NCBI GenBank assembly: GCA_934446465.1
Contig: CAKSEF010000067.1
Span: forward strand, 1 to 6,901
Direction of reading: 5' to 3'
DNA from: an uncultured Oscillospiraceae bacterium
GTDB taxonomy: Bacteria; Bacillota; Clostridia; Oscillospirales; JAAYXM01
Length of the DNA stretch: 6,901 bases
Under the pieces are notes generated by a model that was given only the letters and a program-made list of their open reading frames with translations, made no database searches and was not told the origin of the DNA. The position numbers and the translations under genes were made by a program. Of the stretch, positions 1-6,693 are shown piece after piece. The first letter of the stretch is position 1. Every line of letters begins with the position of its first letter.

Positions 1-78
1 GGATATGCGGGAGGAATACTTTCCTCCGCAGTTGACGGAATCCGCGTTGCGGAGGCCGTCTTGAGCACAACTATTTAA
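1..78 (+). CDS. C-terminal fragment of a probable FAD-dependent dehydrogenase (COG2509-like)
   Basis: Frame 1 is open from the window edge to a TAA at 76-78 and encodes 25 residues beginning GYAGGILSSAVDGIRVAEA. This Gly-Tyr-Ala-Gly-Gly segment followed by a Ser/Ala-rich stretch, AVDG and a VAEA helix resembles the extreme C-terminus of uncharacterised FAD-dependent dehydrogenases of the COG2509 type, where the glycine-rich turn and following helix help close the FAD site. The body of the enzyme, including the dinucleotide-binding fold, lies outside the window, so substrate and reaction cannot be stated. The stop is 14 bases before the radC start, and the AAGGAG serving radC overlaps this stop codon, so the two genes are probably co-transcribed. 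The family call rests on a short recalled motif. Another FAD/NAD(P)-binding oxidoreductase family is possible. Confidence 0.72.
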   Translation, partial: GYAGGILSSAVDGIRVAEAVLSTTI

Positions 79-92
79 GGAGCATACATCTC

Positions 93-788
93 ATGGCTGA
101 AGGTCATCGTGAGCGGTTAAGAATCCGCTTTCAATCAGAAAATATAGATACAATCCCCGAATATATTGTTCTTGAATACTTTCTCCAAGGAGTAATATAC
201 CGTCGTGATACAAACCCAATCGCGCGGGAGCTCATTTCCCGCTTCGGAAGTCTTGCCGCGGTTGTTGACGCACCGCTCCGCGAGCTTAAGAAGGTTGACG
301 GAATAGGTGAATCTGCCGCCGTGTTCATCAAAATGCTTCCGAAGCTTTATCGGAAATACTGTATTTCCAAGTGGGACGCGCCCGTTATATTCAATTCCAC
401 TCCCGAGGTGGGCCGGTTCTTCTGCCAGCGTCTTATCGGATATGAAAACGAGGTTATCGCGGCGGTGTGCATGGACGGCAACTGCAAGTATCTTGCGTAT
501 GAATGCCTTACGGAGGGAGGATGCGATTCGGTGGACTTCAATCCGAGAACCGTGATTGAGTTTGCCCTCAAATACAACGCATCGCGTCTTGTAATCGCGC
601 ATAATCACCCGAACAGCGCGTGTCTTTATTCATATGATGATGTTAATTCAACCTATGCACTTCAGGAGGCGCTTACTCTTGTCGGCATCTATCTTGACGA
701 CCATATAATAGTTTCGGGCGACGAGTTTATATCTCTCAGAACGGAGGGCATATTCGACAAACACCCGCCCGAAGAAAGAAAGGCTTAA
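93..788 (+). CDS. radC: RadC family JAB/MPN+ domain protein
   Basis: The product is 231 residues, a normal RadC length. The N-terminus (HRERLR, residues 5-10) and the DTNPIARELISRFGSLAAVVDA segment (about 39-60) are typical of RadC. A helix-hairpin-helix-like segment with VDGIG (68-72) spans about 54-80, and the JAB/MPN+ domain fills residues 95-225. The JAMM metal site is intact: H170, H172, S180 and D183 have the exact HxH-x7-S-x-x-D spacing, and E120 is in the expected place for the catalytic glutamate. The loop between these ligands is unusual (HNHPNSACLYS instead of the common HNHPSGDPxPS). The family's role is unsettled: the historic link to radiation resistance is weak, and a metal-dependent hydrolase or nuclease role is only suspected. 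The ATG at 93 follows AAGGAG at 77-82. The stop is 2 bases from uvrB, which suggests translational coupling. Confidence 0.92.
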   Translation: MAEGHRERLRIRFQSENIDTIPEYIVLEYFLQGVIYRRDTNPIARELISRFGSLAAVVDAPLRELKKVDGIGESAAVFIKMLPKLYRKYCISKWDAPVIFNSTPEVGRFFCQRLIGYENEVIAAVCMDGNCKYLAYECLTEGGCDSVDFNPRTVIEFALKYNASRLVIAHNHPNSACLYSYDDVNSTYALQEALTLVGIYLDDHIIVSGDEFISLRTEGIFDKHPPEERKA

Positions 789-790
789 CA

Positions 791-2752
791 ATGGAAGACG
801 GAAAGAAGTTTAAAATCGTTTCTGAATATTCACCGTCAGGGGACCAGCCCCAAGCGATTGACAAGCTCGTTTCTGGAATAGAAATGGGGCTTTCCGAGCA
901 GACTCTTCTCGGCGTTACGGGCTCGGGAAAAACATTTACGATGGCAAACATAATCGAGCGCACGCAGAAGCCGACGCTTGTACTTGCGCACAACAAAACG
1001 CTCGCCGCACAGCTTTGTTCCGAGCTCAAAGCATTTTTTCCCGATAATGCGGTTGAATATTTTGTTTCATACTTTGATTACTATCAGCCGGAGGCGTACA
1101 TTCCATATACGGACACATATATAGAAAAGGATTCCTCCACGAATGAGGAAATCGACAGACTGCGCCACAGCGCGACGGCGTCCCTCGGAGAACGGCGAGA
1201 CGTTATAATTGTTGCGAGCGTGTCGTGCATCTATGGTTTGGGAGACCCGATTGATTATTCGAGTATGGTCATATCTCTCCGTCCCGGAATGACGCGCGAG
1301 CGTGATGATGTAATACGCAAGCTGATAGATATACGCTATGAGCGCAACGACGTTGCCTTTGAAAGAAATAAATTCCGCGTTCGTGGAGACACTATTGAGG
1401 TATTCCCCGTGTATTCAAAGGACAGCGCGGTGAGAATAGAATTTTTCGGCGACGAGGTTGACAGGATATCCGAAATAAACACGGTTACGGGCGCGGTAAA
1501 GCGCGAGCTTTCTCATACTGCGATATACCCCGCGTCGCACTACGTTTCCACTCCCGAAAAAATGGCGCGCGCGTGCGATGAAATTTTGTCGGAAATGGAA
1601 ACCGCGGTTAATAAATTCGAATACGAAGGAAAGCTCATAGAGGCCCAACGCATACGCCAGAGGACGCAGTATGACGTTGAAATGATTCAGGAAATCGGTT
1701 ACTGTAACGGCATAGAAAACTACTCCCGCATAATAAGCGGACGCGAACCGGGGAGCGCGCCGTTCACACTCATGGACTATTTCCCCGATGATTATCTGCT
1801 GATAGTGGACGAATCCCACGTAACTCTTCCGCAGGTTCGCGGAATGTATGCGGGAGACCGCGCGAGAAAGGAAACTCTTGTCAAGTACGGCTTCAGGCTT
1901 CCGAGCGCGTTCGACAACCGTCCGCTGAATTTCGGCGAGTTTGAGAAACACGTACATCAGGCAGTGTATGTCTCCGCAACCCCGGGCGACTACGAGCGCG
2001 AGCGTTCGGCGCAGATTGTGGAGCAGGTAATACGTCCGACCGGACTTTTGGACCCGGAGATTGAGGTGCGCCCGACAGACGGTCAGATTGACGACCTGAT
2101 AGGTGAAATAAACGCGCGCACGGCAAAGAGCGAGCGCGTACTTGTTACCACGCTTACGAAGAAGATGGCAGAAGACCTCACATCATATCTTGAGGGCGCG
2201 GGGATAAAAGTCCGCTATCTGCATCACAATGTGGAGACTATCGAGCGTATGGAAATAATACGCGACCTGCGTCTCGGCACTTTTGATGTTCTCGTCGGAA
2301 TAAATCTTCTGCGCGAGGGGCTTGATATACCCGAGGTATCTCTTGTCGCGATACTTGATGCGGACAAGGAGGGCTTTCTCCGAAGCGAGACCTCACTCAT
2401 TCAGACGGCGGGACGCGCCGCGCGAAACGACCACGGCACAGTTATAATGTACGCGGATACCGTTACGGGTTCAATGGAGCGCGCAATACGCGAGACGCGC
2501 CGGCGCCGTGAAATTCAGAAACGCTACAACGACGAACACGGCATAGTGCCTAAAACGATTAAGAAGGACGTTGCGGAGCTTCTCGAAATATCAAAGGACG
2601 CAAGCCCGAAGGGTAACGAAAAGCTTTCACGCGCAGAGCGCGAGGAGATGATACGCAAGCTGGAAAAAGACATGCACGAGGCATCGCGTATGCTCGAGTT
2701 CGAGTACGCCGCCATGCTGCGCGACAGGATAATAGAGCTTCGCGGGAAATAG
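791..2752 (+). CDS. uvrB: UvrABC system protein B (excision nuclease subunit B)
   Basis: UvrB is the damage-verifying subunit of cytoplasmic nucleotide excision repair. UvrA2 loads it, it inserts a beta-hairpin between the strands at the lesion, and it then recruits UvrC for incision. The 653-residue length is normal. Visible in order: the N-terminal SPSGDQPQAI segment (14-23), Walker A GVTGSGKT (41-48), the aromatic beta-hairpin region beginning YFDYYQPEAYIP (94-105), the DESH Walker B box (340-343), SATP (395-398), the helicase motif VI QTAGRAARN (538-546), and a C-terminal UVR motif (about 617-651) that contacts UvrC. All expected motifs are present with no frameshift. The ATG at 791 sits 2 bases after the radC stop with only a weak purine-rich upstream stretch (AGAAAG), so translation may depend on ribosomes finishing radC. 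uvrA follows 12 bases after the stop. No LexA/DinR box is visible nearby. Confidence 0.98.
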   Translation: MEDGKKFKIVSEYSPSGDQPQAIDKLVSGIEMGLSEQTLLGVTGSGKTFTMANIIERTQKPTLVLAHNKTLAAQLCSELKAFFPDNAVEYFVSYFDYYQPEAYIPYTDTYIEKDSSTNEEIDRLRHSATASLGERRDVIIVASVSCIYGLGDPIDYSSMVISLRPGMTRERDDVIRKLIDIRYERNDVAFERNKFRVRGDTIEVFPVYSKDSAVRIEFFGDEVDRISEINTVTGAVKRELSHTAIYPASHYVSTPEKMARACDEILSEMETAVNKFEYEGKLIEAQRIRQRTQYDVEMIQEIGYCNGIENYSRIISGREPGSAPFTLMDYFPDDYLLIVDESHVTLPQVRGMYAGDRARKETLVKYGFRLPSAFDNRPLNFGEFEKHVHQAVYVSATPGDYERERSAQIVEQVIRPTGLLDPEIEVRPTDGQIDDLIGEINARTAKSERVLVTTLTKKMAEDLTSYLEGAGIKVRYLHHNVETIERMEIIRDLRLGTFDVLVGINLLREGLDIPEVSLVAILDADKEGFLRSETSLIQTAGRAARNDHGTVIMYADTVTGSMERAIRETRRRREIQKRYNDEHGIVPKTIKKDVAELLEISKDASPKGNEKLSRAEREEMIRKLEKDMHEASRMLEFEYAAMLRDRIIELRGK

Positions 2753-2764
2753 GAAGTTGGTTTT

Positions 2765-5590
2765 ATGAACAAAAGTATTTTCGTAAAAGGCGCGCGGGCG
2801 CACAATCTGAAAAATGTTGATGTGGAAATCCCGAGGGACAGTCTCGTTGTCGTTACGGGGCTTTCAGGCTCCGGCAAGTCAAGCCTTGCGTTTGACACCA
2901 TATACGCGGAGGGACAGAGACGCTATGTGGAATCGCTCTCGTCTTACGCCAGAATGTTTCTCGGACGCATGGATAAGCCCGATGTCGATTATATCGAGGG
3001 ACTCTCCCCCGCAATATCCATTGACCAGAAAACGACTTCTAAAAATCCGCGTTCCACAGTCGGAACGGTTACGGAAATATACGATTACCTGCGCCTTTTG
3101 TGGGCGAGAGTCGGTGTTCCGCACTGCCCCGTCTGCGGTAAGGTTATAGAACAGCAGACGATTGACCAAATTGCCGACCGCGTCCTCTCGCTCCCCGAGG
3201 GAACAAAAATACAAATTCTTGCCCCCGTTGTTCGCGGACGCAAGGGCGAGCATCAAAAAGTATTTGAAAACGCAAAGAAATCAGGCTTTGTCCGCGCACG
3301 CGCAGACGGCGAAATCTTCGACCTTTCGGAAGATATCAGGCTCGAAAAGAACAAAAAGCACAACATAGAAATCATGATAGACAGACTCGTTGTCAAAGAG
3401 GGCATAGCAACCCGCCTTACCGACTCCGTGGAGACTGCGGGAAAGCTCTCGGACGGCATTATAATTGTCGATGTAATCGGCGGTGAGAGTCTTGTTTTCT
3501 CACAGAACTACGCCTGCGACGACTGCGGTATAAGCATGGAGGAGCTGACCCCGAGACTTTTCTCGTTTAACAATCCGCACGGCGCATGTCCCGAATGCGC
3601 GGGACTCGGGACGCTCCTCAAGGTAGACCCCGATATGGTAATACCCAATAAAGATTTGTCAATCCTCGACGGCGCGGTAAATGCCTCGGGCTGGCACAAT
3701 GCCTCCCCCGGCACTATTGCTCGCATGTATTACGACGGTCTTGCGGCGCGTTACGGATTTGACCTCTCAACTCCGGTTCGTGATATTCCCGAAGAAGCCT
3801 TAAATGCGCTTTTATATGGCACAAACGGCGAAAAAATCCCTCTCCATTACGAAAAATCATACGGAAAGGGCGACTATACGCAGGCATTTGAGGGTCTTAT
3901 TTCTAACCTTGAGCGCCGTTATCACGAAACAACAAGCGACTATTCAAAAGCGGAAATCGAAGAATGTATGGCGCATATGCTATGCAAAACGTGCGGCGGA
4001 AAACGTCTTAAGCGCGAAGCTCTCGCCGTTACGGTTGGCGGAATCAACATATCCGATATGTGCGAAATGTCTGTAAACGAGGCGATAGAATTTATAGACA
4101 GCGTTGAGAAAACGCTCACCGACCGCCAGAAGAAAATTGCGGAACGCATTTTAAAAGAAATTAAATCGCGTCTCGGTTTTTTACAGAGTGTCGGCCTCAG
4201 CTATCTCACCCTTTCGCGAAGCGCGGGAACGCTCTCGGGCGGTGAGAGTCAGCGCATACGCCTTGCCACGCAGATAGGCTCGTCGCTCATGGGCGTGCTG
4301 TATATTCTTGACGAGCCGTCAATCGGACTGCACCAGCGTGATAACGATAAGCTCCTTGCAACGCTTAAGAAGCTGCGCGATATAGGCAACACTCTCATAG
4401 TTGTGGAACACGACGAAGACACAATGCGCGCGGCTGACCATATTGTAGATGTCGGCCCGGGTGCGGGCATACACGGCGGCGAAATCGTCGCACAGGGGAT
4501 GATTGACGATATAATCGCAAGTCCGCGCTCCGTTACGGGAATGTACCTCTCGGGCAAGAGAAAAATACCCGTGCCCGCTGAGCGCCGTAAAGGGAACGGC
4601 AAATTCATAAAAATTATCGGTGCGGAAGAAAACAACCTTAAAAACATAGACGTTAAAATCCCGCTCGGCACACTCACCTGCATAACGGGCGTATCGGGTT
4701 CGGGAAAATCCTCGCTTACAAACGAAATTTTGTATAAGCATCTGGCGTCTAAGCTAAACGGCGCAAAAACGCACGCCGGCAAATTCAGAGCATTTGAGGG
4801 AGAGCGGTATCTTGACAAGATAATCGATATTGACCAATCCCCAATCGGGCGCACTCCTCGCTCAAACCCCGCAACGTACACGGGAGTTTTCAACGACATA
4901 AGAACCTTGTTTGCGATGAGTCCCGACGCGAAAATGCGCGGATACACAAGCAGCCGTTTTTCATTTAATGTCAAGGGCGGAAGATGCGAGGCGTGTTCGG
5001 GCGACGGTGTAAACAAAATTGAAATGCACTTTCTCCCCGATATATACGTAACCTGCGATGTGTGCCACGGAAAGCGCTATAACCGTGAAACGCTCGAGGT
5101 AAAATACAAGGGAAAGAGCATCTATGACGTACTTGAGATGACATGCGAAGAGGCGTATGAGTTCTTCGGAAATATGCCGAAAATCGCGAACAAAATCAAA
5201 ACTCTCAACGATGTCGGACTCGGATATATAAAGCTCGGTCAATCGTCCACAACGCTTTCGGGCGGAGAGGCGCAGAGGGTCAAGCTTGCAACCGAGCTCT
5301 CGAGAAGAAGCACGGGGAAGACCATATATGTGCTTGACGAACCGACAACAGGACTTCATGTTGCGGACGTCCACAGGCTTGTCAATATTCTTTCGCGCCT
5401 GACCGATGCGGGAAACACGGTTGTCGTAATCGAACATAACCTCGATGTGATTAAAACCGCCGACCACATAATAGACTTAGGCCCGGAAGGCGGGGACGGC
5501 GGAGGAACAATAGTCGCGCAGGGTACCCCCGAAGAGGTAGCGCAGTGCGAAAAATCATATACGGGGCAGTATCTGAAAAAAGTTCTGTAA
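2765..5590 (+). CDS. uvrA: UvrABC system protein A (excision nuclease ATPase subunit)
   Basis: UvrA is the dimeric ABC-type ATPase that scans DNA for distortions and delivers UvrB in nucleotide excision repair. The 941-residue length is standard. It has two ABC modules: Walker A GLSGSGKSS (32-40) and GVSGSGKSS (642-650), signature LSGGESQR (490-497) and LSGGEAQR (831-838), and Walker B/D-loop ILDEPSIGLH (514-523) and VLDEPTTGLH (856-865), each followed by a switch histidine (VVEHD near 546-550, VIEHN near 888-892). Two four-cysteine zinc modules are intact: C251/C254/C275/C278 and C741/C744/C764/C767. An additional HCPVC pair (C121/C124) and CKTC pair (C407/C410) match the third zinc site of the family. 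The UvrB-binding region follows the first Walker A. AGGAAG (2751-2756) overlaps the uvrB stop and lies 8 bases before the ATG. The gene ends ahead of a strong hairpin terminator. Confidence 0.98.
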   Translation: MNKSIFVKGARAHNLKNVDVEIPRDSLVVVTGLSGSGKSSLAFDTIYAEGQRRYVESLSSYARMFLGRMDKPDVDYIEGLSPAISIDQKTTSKNPRSTVGTVTEIYDYLRLLWARVGVPHCPVCGKVIEQQTIDQIADRVLSLPEGTKIQILAPVVRGRKGEHQKVFENAKKSGFVRARADGEIFDLSEDIRLEKNKKHNIEIMIDRLVVKEGIATRLTDSVETAGKLSDGIIIVDVIGGESLVFSQNYACDDCGISMEELTPRLFSFNNPHGACPECAGLGTLLKVDPDMVIPNKDLSILDGAVNASGWHNASPGTIARMYYDGLAARYGFDLSTPVRDIPEEALNALLYGTNGEKIPLHYEKSYGKGDYTQAFEGLISNLERRYHETTSDYSKAEIEECMAHMLCKTCGGKRLKREALAVTVGGINISDMCEMSVNEAIEFIDSVEKTLTDRQKKIAERILKEIKSRLGFLQSVGLSYLTLSRSAGTLSGGESQRIRLATQIGSSLMGVLYILDEPSIGLHQRDNDKLLATLKKLRDIGNTLIVVEHDEDTMRAADHIVDVGPGAGIHGGEIVAQGMIDDIIASPRSVTGMYLSGKRKIPVPAERRKGNGKFIKIIGAEENNLKNIDVKIPLGTLTCITGVSGSGKSSLTNEILYKHLASKLNGAKTHAGKFRAFEGERYLDKIIDIDQSPIGRTPRSNPATYTGVFNDIRTLFAMSPDAKMRGYTSSRFSFNVKGGRCEACSGDGVNKIEMHFLPDIYVTCDVCHGKRYNRETLEVKYKGKSIYDVLEMTCEEAYEFFGNMPKIANKIKTLNDVGLGYIKLGQSSTTLSGGEAQRVKLATELSRRSTGKTIYVLDEPTTGLHVADVHRLVNILSRLTDAGNTVVVIEHNLDVIKTADHIIDLGPEGGDGGGTIVAQGTPEEVAQCEKSYTGQYLKKVL

Positions 5591-5591
5591 A

Positions 5592-5675
5592 CGGCCGTGT
5601 AAAAACTCCGAACCGTAAATCGGTTCGCCCGTTACGAACCATTTTCCCGTTTTCGCAAAAAACGGCGGTGTAAAA
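5592..5675 (+). repeat. Short imperfect direct repeat: upstream near-copy of the terminator's left arm
   Basis: The 13 bases at 5592-5604 (cggccgtgtaaaa) match the terminator left arm at 5663-5675 (cggcggtgtaaaa) at 12 of 13 positions, offset by 71 bases. The upstream copy begins immediately after the uvrA stop. It could pair with the terminator's right arm (5677-5689) with a single C-C mismatch. It may be a relic of a duplicated terminator or may form an alternative RNA structure. No function is shown by the sequence alone. Confidence 0.6.
5609..5640 (+). other. Overlapping inverted repeats (mutually exclusive hairpins) in the uvrA 3' tail
   Basis: Three short arms lie in a row: cgaaccg (5609-5615), cggttcg (5621-5627) and cgaacc (5635-5640). 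The middle arm can pair with the first (7 bp, 5-base loop) or with the third (6 bp, 7-base loop), but not both. No T-run follows either hairpin closely enough to make a convincing terminator. A further hairpin is possible at 5647-5653 with 5659-5665 (ccgtttt / aaaacgg), overlapping the terminator's left arm by three bases. These may fine-tune 3' processing or simply be degenerate terminator remnants. Confidence 0.5.
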
Positions 5676-5698
5676 CTTTTACACCGCCGATTTTTATT
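5657..5698. terminator. Bidirectional intrinsic terminator between uvrA and the HTH gene
   Basis: The arms cggcggtgtaaaa (5663-5675) and ttttacaccgccg (5677-5689) are perfectly complementary, giving a stem of about 12 bp with a 3-base loop. On the plus strand the stem is followed by atttttatt (5690-5698), which would end the uvrA transcript. On the minus strand the same stem is followed by six T (complement of 5657-5662), which would end the convergent HTH gene, whose stop codon lies at 5694-5696. One hairpin therefore serves both convergent genes. Confidence 0.9.
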
Positions 5699-5903
5699 CA
5701 TTTACGCTCTCTATTATATCGGAAATATCGCATCCGAGCGCTTCGCAAATCCGTGCGAGCACGAAACTGTCATAGCGCATGACTTTGTTCTTATAGTAGT
5801 TATCAATAATCATATACCGAATGCCCGTTCTCTTCGCAAGCTCATATCGGCTGATTCCATCTTCTCCCAATTTTTCATCTAATTTAAGTCTTACCTTTAT
5901 CAC
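5694..5903 (-). CDS. Small Cro/C1-type (XRE, HTH_26-like) transcriptional regulator
   Basis: This 69-residue protein is essentially a single helix-turn-helix domain. The segment around residues 19-41 (SRYELAKRTGI, then DNYYKNK) is the HTH, and RYDSFVLARICEALGCDISDII (43-64) is the typical closing helices of Cro/C1-type domains. The pattern resembles the short HTH_26 proteins common in Clostridia. There is no sensor or effector domain, so it probably acts as a simple dimeric DNA-binding repressor. The start is GTG (complement of 5901-5903). The reading frame has no better ATG, and GAGGTG (complement of 5911-5916) lies 7 bases upstream as ribosome binding site. It is divergent from the membrane-protein gene at 6025. 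The palindrome between them is the natural candidate operator, but the link from this protein to that site is inference. It ends at the shared bidirectional terminator. Confidence 0.88.
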   Translation of the reverse strand: MIKVRLKLDEKLGEDGISRYELAKRTGIRYMIIDNYYKNKVMRYDSFVLARICEALGCDISDIIESVNE

Positions 5904-5923
5904 TCCTTTTCACCTCATTATAC

Positions 5924-5952
5924 AGTTTATTAAATATATATTCTATTGACAA
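5924..5952 (-). promoter_or_regulatory. Candidate promoter for the HTH regulator gene
   Basis: Reading the minus strand, TTGTCA (complement of 5947-5952, 5 of 6 to the -35 consensus) is followed after 17 bases by TAAACT (complement of 5924-5929, 4 of 6 to the -10 consensus). Transcription would start near 5917, just before the GAGGTG ribosome binding site, giving a very short leader. A perfect TATAAT (complement of 5917-5922) also exists but lacks a -35 box at normal spacing and would put the start inside the ribosome binding site. The weaker -10 makes this call tentative. Confidence 0.45.
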
Positions 5953-5974
5953 TTCTCCTTTATAAGTATATACT
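5946..5974 (+). promoter_or_regulatory. Strong sigma-A promoter for the membrane-protein genes
   Basis: TTGACA (5946-5951) is a perfect -35 box. After exactly 17 bases comes TATACT (5969-5974), a 5-of-6 -10 box. The predicted start is near 5981, leaving a leader of about 44 bases before the ATG at 6025. The -10 box and the end of the spacer lie inside the palindrome at 5961-5978, so a protein bound there would block RNA polymerase. Confidence 0.82.
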
Positions 5975-5978
5975 TATA
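5961..5978. promoter_or_regulatory. Palindromic candidate operator
   Basis: TATAAGTATATACTTATA is a perfect 18-bp palindrome centred between 5969 and 5970. The symmetry extends outward to CCTT on the left (5957-5960) and AAGG on the right (5980-5983) if one extra base is allowed on the right. It covers the -10 box of the plus-strand promoter. Its position and symmetry fit a dimeric repressor site, most simply for the adjacent HTH protein, though another regulator could bind it. It is A+T-rich, so chance symmetry is somewhat more likely than in mixed sequence. Confidence 0.7.
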
Positions 5979-6010
5979 TAAGGGGATTATATTCTGTAAT
6001 AAATTGTTAC

Positions 6011-6021
6011 AAGGAGGTGAT
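6011..6021 (+). promoter_or_regulatory. Consensus ribosome binding site that fixes the start at 6025
   Basis: AAGGAGGTGAT is an uninterrupted match to the complement of the 16S rRNA 3' end. It stands 3 bases (7 from the GGAGG core) before ATG 6025. It therefore supports 6025 as the true start rather than the in-frame TTG at 6004, which lies before this site and would place it inside the gene. It predicts high translation whenever the promoter is open. Confidence 0.88.
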
Positions 6022-6024
6022 AAT

Positions 6025-6675
6025 ATGAATATTTCAAAAGATTTAATGATTCTAAATTCAAAGCTCGACTCAGGGGAAATAACAAAAGATACATACGACC
6101 TTCAGCTTGCGGTTCTTATAAATAAGAAAAAGCAGGACACACGGCGCAATACAATTTTTATGGTTCTCGGCGCGGTTGCATTTTTCTTTATCATGATAGT
6201 TGTAATTGCCGTATCGTCATCTTCTCCCGGTGCGGGGAACAATCCGGGCGGAGAAGCTGCTGTAACCGCTTCGGCACCCGAAGCTCCGAATGTCCCCACG
6301 GAGTATTCTGCCGGATGCCCCGTCTCATACACGGCGGACATTGCCGATAACATTATAGGCGTTACCGAGATCACATGCAGTATAAAAAACAATAAACCGA
6401 AGCAAATTGCCGCCGTAAAGTTCTATTTCGAGCCGACCGATGTATACGGCGAAGCAGTCAACAGCATTTTCACGGTGAATGAGCTTTCTTCCAACGACGC
6501 AATTTCGGCAAACGGCACAGCAAAGCTCTCTTGGTCTATCCTCGACAATGATGTTACGGGCGGAAACTTATACCTTTACAGCGTATACTTCACCGACGGC
6601 ACATATTGGGGGAACAAGGACGCGGGAAAAAGCGAGGCAATTAAATACGGCGTAAAAACTACTGTCAAGAAATGA
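6025..6675 (+). CDS. Single-pass membrane protein with SHOCT-like N-terminus and exported C-terminal domain
   Basis: The 216-residue product is not a protein I recognise by name. Residues 1-35 (LMILNSKLDSGEITKDTYDLQLAVLINKK) resemble a SHOCT-type short helical domain, with the pattern L-x-x-L-x-x-G-x-I-T-x-x-x-[FY]. A basic stretch KKKQDTRR (34-41) precedes one transmembrane helix (about 43-63), which predicts a cytoplasmic N-terminus. A Ser/Pro/Gly/Ala linker (64-95) leads to an outside domain (96-216) of alternating strands, including ITCSIKNNKPKQIAAVKFYFEP and YLYSVYFTDGTYWG, which looks like an Ig/FxLYD- or DUF5780-like beta sandwich. C98 and C118 could form a disulfide. It is the first gene after the palindrome-covered promoter and is followed 18 bases later by another membrane-protein gene. 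A role in envelope sensing or protection is a guess. Confidence 0.85.
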   Translation: MNISKDLMILNSKLDSGEITKDTYDLQLAVLINKKKQDTRRNTIFMVLGAVAFFFIMIVVIAVSSSSPGAGNNPGGEAAVTASAPEAPNVPTEYSAGCPVSYTADIADNIIGVTEITCSIKNNKPKQIAAVKFYFEPTDVYGEAVNSIFTVNELSSNDAISANGTAKLSWSILDNDVTGGNLYLYSVYFTDGTYWGNKDAGKSEAIKYGVKTTVKK

Positions 6676-6693
6676 TATCGGAGGAATTTAACA

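Noticed and set aside
679..709. Possible internal promoter for uvrB inside radC (TTGTCG and TATAAT)
   Set aside because: The -10 hexamer is perfect, but the -35 is only a 4-of-6 match and the spacer is 19 bases. It lies within coding sequence. There is too little to annotate it.
1415..1957. 180-codon minus-strand open frame within uvrB
   Set aside because: It is antisense to conserved UvrB sequence, shows no recognisable motif, and is best explained by the codon bias of uvrB.
4249..5016. Long open frame on the minus strand within uvrA (255 codons)
   Set aside because: It is antisense to well-conserved UvrA motifs, including the second Walker A, and its translation has no recognisable domain. 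It is a coding shadow.
5609..5627. A GAAC...GTTC inverted repeat resembling a LexA/DinR SOS box
   Set aside because: The half-sites are 9 bases apart rather than the 4 expected for the Gram-positive LexA box, and the repeat lies after uvrA rather than before any repair gene. It is better explained as an RNA hairpin.
6004..6012. TTGTTACAA near-palindrome next to the ribosome binding site
   Set aside because: It is only 9 bases with an odd centre, in A+T-rich sequence, and partly overlaps the ribosome binding site. Chance is sufficient.
6004..6024. Upstream in-frame TTG start for the membrane-protein gene
   Set aside because: It would place the ideal AAGGAGGTGAT ribosome binding site inside the coding region and has no ribosome binding site of its own. 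ATG 6025 fits much better.
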